From assembly GCA_046714175.1 (NCBI GenBank), contig JBKKBI010000078.1, forward strand, positions 1-17,030: 17,030 nucleotides of DNA, given 5' to 3'. The notes beneath the pieces are model-generated. The model worked only from the letters and a program-made list of their open reading frames with translations. It was not told the origin of the DNA and did not search any database. A program made the translations under genes and the position numbers. The DNA comes from UBA11373 sp046714175 (lineage in GTDB: Bacteria; Actinomycetota; Acidimicrobiia; Spongiisociales; UBA11373). Shown here in pieces: positions 13,018 through 17,030 of the stretch. Numbering within the stretch: position 1 is the stretch's first letter; the number at the start of each line of letters is the position of its first letter.

Positions 13018-13785
13018 ATGTTCGATGTGAGTGACGAGGGTGCGATCCGCCGCTTGACCATCGACAATCCCGGCCGGCGCAACGCCATCCCGACCGGACA
13101 GTGGGGCCGATTGGGTGAGCTGGTCGGCGAGTTCGAAGCCTCCGATCAGAGGGTGCTGGTGATCACGGGCGCGGGCGACGACTTCTGTTCCGGCGCCGAT
13201 GTCGGCTCCGACTTCAACCCGGGTTCGGTTGCGGAGGGATACGCCATGGTGTCTCGGGTCGGGGCCGCGGCGCTGGCGTTGCATCGCTGCACCAAGCCCA
13301 CGCTCGCCGTAGTCGATGGGGTCGCCGCCGGCGCGGGCCTGAATCTGGCGCTGGCGTGCGATCTGCTCATCGCTTCCGACCGAGCCAGATTTTCCGAGAT
13401 ATTCGTGCGCCGCGGGCTGACCCTGGACTTTGGCGGCACCTGGCTCCTGCCGCGGAGAATCGGTTTGGCGCGGGCCAAGGACCTGGCGCTGACCGGCCGC
13501 GTCGTCGCGGCCGCCGAGGCAGAGCGTCTTGGGCTGGTGAGCCGGTTGGTTCCTGCAGCCGAACTGGCCGCCGTGGCCGCGGCCACGGCCGCTGAGCTGG
13601 CCGCCGGGGCTCCGCTGGCGCAGCGATTCATCAAAACGGGGCTGGACGGGTCGGGGGAGATGACCTTCGAGGAAGCCATATCGTTCGAGCAGACGGCGCA
13701 GTCGTTGCTGCTCGCCACCGACGACTTTGTCGAAGGAGTCACTTCGTTCGTGCAGAAGCGCCCGCCGGAGTTCCACGGCCGCTGA
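13018..13785 (+). CDS. Enoyl-CoA hydratase/isomerase family (crotonase fold) protein
   Basis: A 255-aa crotonase-fold enzyme acting on acyl-CoA thioesters. The oxyanion-hole segments are present: FCSGADVG at 57-63 and GVAAGAGLNLALACDL at 101-116. Compared with hydratases, the two catalytic glutamates are missing: the first is Asn109 (GLNLA instead of GxELA) and the second is Phe129. An Asp at 137 in GLTLDFGGTWLLPRRIG lies where isomerase-type relatives such as PaaG carry a catalytic Asp. An isomerase or another crotonase reaction is therefore more likely than classical hydration (inference). The gene appears to have its own leaderless promoter and is not operonic with an acyl-CoA dehydrogenase in this window, though an ETF pair lies 12 kb away. 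Confidence 0.88.
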   Translation: MFDVSDEGAIRRLTIDNPGRRNAIPTGQWGRLGELVGEFEASDQRVLVITGAGDDFCSGADVGSDFNPGSVAEGYAMVSRVGAAALALHRCTKPTLAVVDGVAAGAGLNLALACDLLIASDRARFSEIFVRRGLTLDFGGTWLLPRRIGLARAKDLALTGRVVAAAEAERLGLVSRLVPAAELAAVAAATAAELAAGAPLAQRFIKTGLDGSGEMTFEEAISFEQTAQSLLLATDDFVEGVTSFVQKRPPEFHGR

Positions 13786-13819
13786 GCGCGAGGGTCTAGG
13801 CAGCGCTCCCTCCAACCCA

Positions 13820-13825
13820 TACGGT
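13820..13825 (+). promoter_or_regulatory. -10 element for comM (leaderless)
   Basis: TACGGT is six bases before the comM ATG, with no ribosome site between. It supports a separate comM-dprA transcript and this start over the longer upstream frame. Confidence 0.5.
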
Positions 13826-13831
13826 GCGGGC

Positions 13832-15301
13832 ATGTTTGCGGCGGTCACCTCGGCGGCCCTGGTGGGGGTGGAGCCGCGTCCGGTGCGGGTCGAGGTCCAT
13901 GTCTCTGGAGCCACGGAGAAGTTCTCCATGGTCGGGCTCCCCGACACCGCGGTGCGGGAGGCTCGCGCACGCGTGCGCGCGGCCATCGCGGTGACCGGCC
14001 TGCGATTCCCGGGGAGGCATGTCACCGTGAACCTGGCCCCGGCGGATCTTCCGAAGGTGGGATCCGCCTACGACCTCCCGATCGCACTCGGGGTGCTGGT
14101 GGCGACGAAGGAGATCCCGGCCGAGGCGTGCCGCGTGGTGGCGCTGGGTGAGCTGGCACTCGACGGGGAGGTTCGCCCCGCCCGGGGCGGGCTGGCCGCA
14201 GGCATGGTGGCGCGTCAGCGCGGGGAGCGGTGCCTGGTCGGGGCCTCGGGATCGGGGGAAGCCGTTCTTTCGGGTGCCGAGGTTCACGGCGTGGCGAATC
14301 TCGCCGAGGCGATTGCGGTTGCGAGCGGCTCGGTGGCAGGCCGCCCGGTGATAGCTCCCCTGCCGGCGCCCGCACCAGGGTTGGTCGATCTCGGCTCGGT
14401 GCGCGGCCAGGCGGCGCCGCGGCGGGCGCTGGAGATCGCCGCCGCGGGTGGCCATCACCTGTTGCTCGCCGGCCCTCCCGGAGCGGGCAAGACCATGCTG
14501 GCGCGGGCCCTGCCGGGTGTTCTTCCGAATCTCACACCAGAGGAGGTGCTCGACGTCGCTCAGGCGCACTCCGCGGCGGGCCGCCGGGTTCCGTTGGAGG
14601 AGCGGCCGCCGTTTCGCAGTCCCCACCACAGCGCCACCCCGGCCGCGATTCTCGGAGGAGGTTCCGGGGTGCCGGTCCCCGGGGAGCTCACCTTGGCCGA
14701 TCGCGGGGTCCTTTTCCTCGACGAACTCGCCGAGTTTCCCCGCCATCTGCTGGACATGCTGCGCCAACCGATCGAGGAAGGCAGAGTTCATGTCGCCCGC
14801 AAGGGGATGTCGGTCGTGTTCCCCTGCCGGGTCCAACTGATCGCCGCCACCAACCCGTGTCCCTGCGGGCATCGTGGCGACGCCCGCACCGCCTGCCGTT
14901 GTAGTCCCCCCGCGGTCGAACGCTACCGCTCCCGGCTGTCGGGACCGCTACTGGATCGTTTCGATCTCCGCGTCACCGTCTCGCGGTTGCAGGGCTCCGA
15001 ACTTCAAGCCTCCGGAGGCGAGACCAGCGCGACGGTGCGCGAGCGGGTGGTGGCGGCGCGGTATCGGCAGCGGGAACGAGGTGTGCTCAATCGCGACCTC
15101 CCCCGTGCCCATCTCGACGCCATGTCCTGGGAGAGCGAGGCGGAGCGGTTGCTGGCGGCCGCGGTGGATCGATTCGGGCTGACGGGACGCGGTTGGGATC
15201 GGGTGCGTCGGGTCGGCCGTACCATCGCCGACCTCGCTGGCAGCGAGGCCGTCACTGGCGACCATGTGGCCGAAGCGCTGGCATTGCGTCAGGTGTCGTG
15301 A
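13832..15301 (+). CDS. comM: ComM/YifB family AAA+ ATPase (Mg-chelatase-like)
   Basis: ComM is a hexameric helicase that extends branch migration during natural-transformation recombination; homologues are also widespread in bacteria not known to be competent. The product is 489 aa. Domains: an N-terminal Lon-S5-like domain (about 1-160, SMVGLPDTAVREARARVRAA and NLAPADLPKVGSAYDLPIAL); an AAA+ core with Walker A GPPGAGKT at 214-221 and Walker B GVLFLDELAEF at about 292-302; a cysteine cluster NPCPCG...CRCSP (343-357) typical of the family; and a C-terminal helical lid. The start ATG gives the usual MFAAVTSAALVGVE opening. Its stop overlaps the dprA GTG by 4 bases (GTGA), the normal actinobacterial comM-dprA pairing. 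Confidence 0.95.
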   Translation: MFAAVTSAALVGVEPRPVRVEVHVSGATEKFSMVGLPDTAVREARARVRAAIAVTGLRFPGRHVTVNLAPADLPKVGSAYDLPIALGVLVATKEIPAEACRVVALGELALDGEVRPARGGLAAGMVARQRGERCLVGASGSGEAVLSGAEVHGVANLAEAIAVASGSVAGRPVIAPLPAPAPGLVDLGSVRGQAAPRRALEIAAAGGHHLLLAGPPGAGKTMLARALPGVLPNLTPEEVLDVAQAHSAAGRRVPLEERPPFRSPHHSATPAAILGGGSGVPVPGELTLADRGVLFLDELAEFPRHLLDMLRQPIEEGRVHVARKGMSVVFPCRVQLIAATNPCPCGHRGDARTACRCSPPAVERYRSRLSGPLLDRFDLRVTVSRLQGSELQASGGETSATVRERVVAARYRQRERGVLNRDLPRAHLDAMSWESEAERLLAAAVDRFGLTGRGWDRVRRVGRTIADLAGSEAVTGDHVAEALALRQVS

Positions 15302-16305
15302 AGTCGGCGCGGCTCGCCGTTGCCTTTCTCGGGCTCCACCCGGAGCGACGGCGCGAGTTGACCGAGCGTCACGGCGGGGCCGCGGGCCTCATCGCAGCGG
15401 TGCGGAGGGGGAAAATTTCCGGTCTCGATGCCTCCCTCGTGGTCGCGGAGGAGGCGCGCCAGGCCGCATTGGCGGCAGCGGGGATACGGGCGCTGTATCT
15501 CGGCGATCCCGATTACCCGGATCGGCTGGCAGGTATCGCCGATCCTCCCGACGTCCTGTTCGTGCGCGGGACGCTTCCCGGGCATGACACTGTGGCGGTG
15601 GTGGGGACCCGGCGCAGCACCGCCTACGGCAACGGCCTGGCCCGTGCGTTCGGACGCGCCATCGCCGCCGCGGGATGGGTGCTGTGCTCGGGATTGGCCC
15701 GTGGGATCGACGCGGAAGCACACCGGGGGACGATCGAGGGGGACGGCGCAGGGGTCGGAGTCCTCGGCAGCGGACTCGATGTGATCTATCCCAGGGAGCA
15801 TCGCGGCCTGGTCGAGGACCTGGTTCGGCAGGGCGGGCTGGTGACTGAATACCCGCCGGGCACCCAGCCGCACGGATGGCGCTTCCCACCGCGCAATCGG
15901 ATCATTTCAGGGTTGAGCCGGGCCGTCGTGGTCGTCGAGGCGGGGGTCACCGGCGGCGCTCTCGTCACCGCGGCTCGGGCGGTGGAGCAGGGCCGCGAGG
16001 TCTTCGCCGTGCCGGGCGATGTGGACCGGGAGACGTCTCACGGCTGCAACCTCCTGATCCGGGACGGGGCCATACCGGTGCTGGGAGCCGACGACCTGGT
16101 CGAGGCGCTCAGTCTCGTCTTGGGGCCGGTCCGGTCTCGGATGGCCGCCCCGAAGGCTGCCGTGCCCGCAACCGGCATCCTCGTGGACGAACTGGGGGCA
16201 CTTCTAGGCCTGGACGGTGCCGCGCTCACCGCCTGGCTCGGCCGGGGAGAACTCTCGGGTTCGATCAGGATCGAGGCGGGCCGAATCTTTCCCGGCGCGG
16301 GTTGA
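15298..16305 (+). CDS. dprA: DNA processing protein DprA
   Basis: DprA binds incoming single-stranded DNA and loads RecA during transformation. The 335-aa product has a short N-terminal helical region (about 1-65) and the DprA Rossmann domain: VAVVGTRRS ending at 107, CSGLARGIDAEAH at 130-142, GSGLDVIYP at 157-165, FPPRNRIISGLS at 196-207 and VPGDV at 238-242. The C-terminal 50 residues look like the small winged-helix DML1-type domain. The segment usually written SGSLITAR appears here as TGGALVTAA (218-226), a mild deviation. GTG 15298 overlaps the comM stop, so the pair is coupled. A strong hairpin follows 21 bases after the stop. Confidence 0.95.
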   Translation: MKSARLAVAFLGLHPERRRELTERHGGAAGLIAAVRRGKISGLDASLVVAEEARQAALAAAGIRALYLGDPDYPDRLAGIADPPDVLFVRGTLPGHDTVAVVGTRRSTAYGNGLARAFGRAIAAAGWVLCSGLARGIDAEAHRGTIEGDGAGVGVLGSGLDVIYPREHRGLVEDLVRQGGLVTEYPPGTQPHGWRFPPRNRIISGLSRAVVVVEAGVTGGALVTAARAVEQGREVFAVPGDVDRETSHGCNLLIRDGAIPVLGADDLVEALSLVLGPVRSRMAAPKAAVPATGILVDELGALLGLDGAALTAWLGRGELSGSIRIEAGRIFPGAG

Positions 16306-16326
16306 ATTCTCCGCCCCCAAATGCCG

Positions 16327-16367
16327 ATGGGGGATCGGGGCCCACGCGATCGCCCCGTTCCCCCCAT
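16327..16367 (+). terminator. Strong hairpin after dprA, overlapping the regulator's start region
   Basis: ATGGGGG (16327-16333) pairs with CCCCCAT (16361-16367) and CGGGGC (16336-16341) pairs with GCCCCG (16352-16357), separated by a small internal loop; the terminal loop is about 10 bases. It is well placed as a comM-dprA terminator lacking a T-tract. The 3' arm contains the ATG at 16366, a candidate start of the next gene, so it might also gate that gene's translation on read-through RNA. Confidence 0.55.
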
Positions 16368-16686
16368 GACCATGACCGACGGCGCCGCGGTGAATTTCCC
16401 CGGTTCCGGCGCGACCACGGTCGATGCCACGGGGTTCGCCGCGCTGACCCCGCGGGAGCGGGCGGTGCTCGGCGGATTGGTGGCCGGACTTCGTCCCGCC
16501 GACATCGCCCGGCGCGACTTCGTTTCTGTGGTGACGGTCCGTAACCAGGTCCAGTCGATTCTCATCAAGCTCAACGTCCACTCGCAGCTCGAGGCGGTAG
16601 CAGCGGCGCGGTGGTCGGACTGGAACGATCTGACCCCGTCCGCCGTGGGGACGCCGATGGCGGCGTTTGATGCATCTGCATCATGA
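16366..16686 (+). CDS. Single-domain LuxR/GerE-type DNA-binding regulator
   Basis: A 106-aa protein whose centre (27-80, LTPRERAVLGGLVAGLRPAD through VRNQVQSILIKLNVHSQLEA) is a LuxR-type helix-turn-helix. There is no receiver, PAS or autoinducer domain, only a 26-residue Gly/Ala-rich N-terminus and a short tail. Start choice is uncertain: ATG 16321, 16366 and 16372 are in frame and none has a ribosome site. I prefer 16366 because 16321-16365 lies within a hairpin that looks like the dprA terminator. Standalone LuxR HTH proteins bind DNA without a fused sensor. It is just upstream of a Flp pilin gene on the same strand, so regulation of pilus genes is a plausible but unproven role. Confidence 0.8.
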   Translation: MTMTDGAAVNFPGSGATTVDATGFAALTPRERAVLGGLVAGLRPADIARRDFVSVVTVRNQVQSILIKLNVHSQLEAVAAARWSDWNDLTPSAVGTPMAAFDASAS

Positions 16687-16782
16687 CAACCGGGGCCGCG
16701 AGGTCCACGGTGCCGCAACGTACTAGGTCGCTCCGCACGAACGGACTAGTGCGCGGCAATGTCCGACAAGGAGGAACGCCTG

Positions 16783-16950
16783 ATGCTGGGGTATTTGCAC
16801 CGCCTCATCGATCGTGAGGAAGGGGCCACCATGGTCGAGTACGGCCTGATGGTCGCCTTGATCGCGGTCGTCGCCCTGTTGGCCGTCACCGCTCTCGGAG
16901 GCAGCGTTCGCGACATCTTCCAGAACGTCGCGGACACGCTCACCCCGTGA
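16783..16950 (+). CDS. flp: Flp/Tad-type (class IVb) prepilin
   Basis: A 55-aa pilin precursor for Tad-system fibres. The leader MLGYLHRLIDREEG ends in Gly; the mature protein begins ATMVEYGLMV, with Glu at +5 and Tyr at +6, the class IVb processing site (EEG|ATxVEYG), followed by a hydrophobic helix (VALIAVVALLAVTAL) and a short C-terminus. I chose ATG 16783, preceded by an AAGGAGG ribosome site about 8 bases upstream, over the in-frame ATG 16759, which would put that ribosome site inside the gene. The rest of a tad/cpa cluster would be expected to the right, beyond the window. Confidence 0.93.
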   Translation: MLGYLHRLIDREEGATMVEYGLMVALIAVVALLAVTALGGSVRDIFQNVADTLTP

Positions 16951-17030
16951 GCCGGCCGTCGCGGTCTTGGGGGGGGGGTTTGCGCCCCCCACGCCCCCCC
17001 CGCGGGGCCCCCCCAAAAAAAAAAAAACCC
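16951..17030. other. Homopolymer-rich tail, probable contig-end artefact
   Basis: After the flp stop the sequence turns into runs: ten G (16969-16978), six C (16985-16990), eight C (16994-17001), seven C (17008-17014) and thirteen A (17015-17027). The G and C runs could pair as a terminator stem after the highly expressed pilin gene, but the number and length of homopolymers and the long A run in GC-rich DNA are more like low-quality read ends. No gene is visible. Confidence 0.7.

Noticed and set aside
12673..14025. A 450-codon open frame on the minus strand crossing the crotonase gene and the start of comM
   Set aside because: Only the last 67 codons (12673-12876) resemble a known protein pattern; the rest is antisense to two well-supported genes and reads as arginine-rich shadow sequence.
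13796..14872. A 358-codon minus-strand open frame opposite comM
   Set aside because: Antisense to the Walker and zinc-cluster motifs of comM; no independent signal for a gene.
16722..16749. Direct repeat ACTAG...ACTAG upstream of the pilin gene as a possible operator
   Set aside because: Only five identical bases, 23 bases apart, with different flanks; too short to support a binding site without comparison to relatives.

Overview
The window is a GC-rich, gene-dense bacterial segment whose gene order and families point to Actinomycetota. The main markers are a DUF2469 gene followed by yraN, comM and dprA; the ffh-rpsP-khpA-rimM / trmD-rplS-lepB translation and secretion cluster; a C-terminally extended S16; a trimeric-type purine nucleoside phosphorylase; and many start codons preceded by TANNNT at leaderless spacing. 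Acidimicrobiia or a relative is my guess, but the sequence alone does not fix the class. No stretch longer than 300 bases lacks a gene. There are no rRNA or tRNA genes, CRISPR arrays or insertion sequences. The right edge runs into homopolymer-rich sequence that looks like a degraded contig end.

Layout. (1) 1-4750, minus strand: a tightly packed operon read upp, an alkyltransferase-like gene, deoA, punA, etfB, etfA (etfA runs off the left edge). It covers nucleobase and nucleoside salvage, a DNA-lesion sensor and an electron transfer flavoprotein; most junctions are 4-base stop/start overlaps. (2) 4751-4868: a divergent control region filled by a heptamer-repeat tract. (3) 4869-7442, plus: ffh, rpsP, khpA, rimM, ending in a strong hairpin. 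(4) 7501-10015, minus: a three-gene block that splits rimM from trmD. It holds a cupredoxin lipoprotein, a normal GAPDH, and a second GAPDH-like protein lacking the catalytic cysteine and several phosphate-binding residues, overlapping the normal gap gene by 4 bases. (5) 10090-12628, plus: trmD, rplS, lepB, DUF2469, yraN; rnhB is absent from its common place after lepB. (6) 12673-12983, minus: two tiny overlapping genes, a one-helix membrane protein and a CPGC...HWHxxCW putative zinc protein. (7) 13018-16305, plus: a crotonase-fold enzyme, comM and dprA. (8) 16366-16950, plus: a single-domain LuxR-type regulator and a Flp/Tad-type pilin.

The most interesting points are the catalytically dead-looking GAPDH paralogue coupled to an intact gap, the repeated TANNNT-N6/7-start arrangement, the microprotein plus zinc-motif gene pair, and a heptamer-repeat family present at two intergenic sites. 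Functions are assigned by recognising family motifs by eye; no database search was run.
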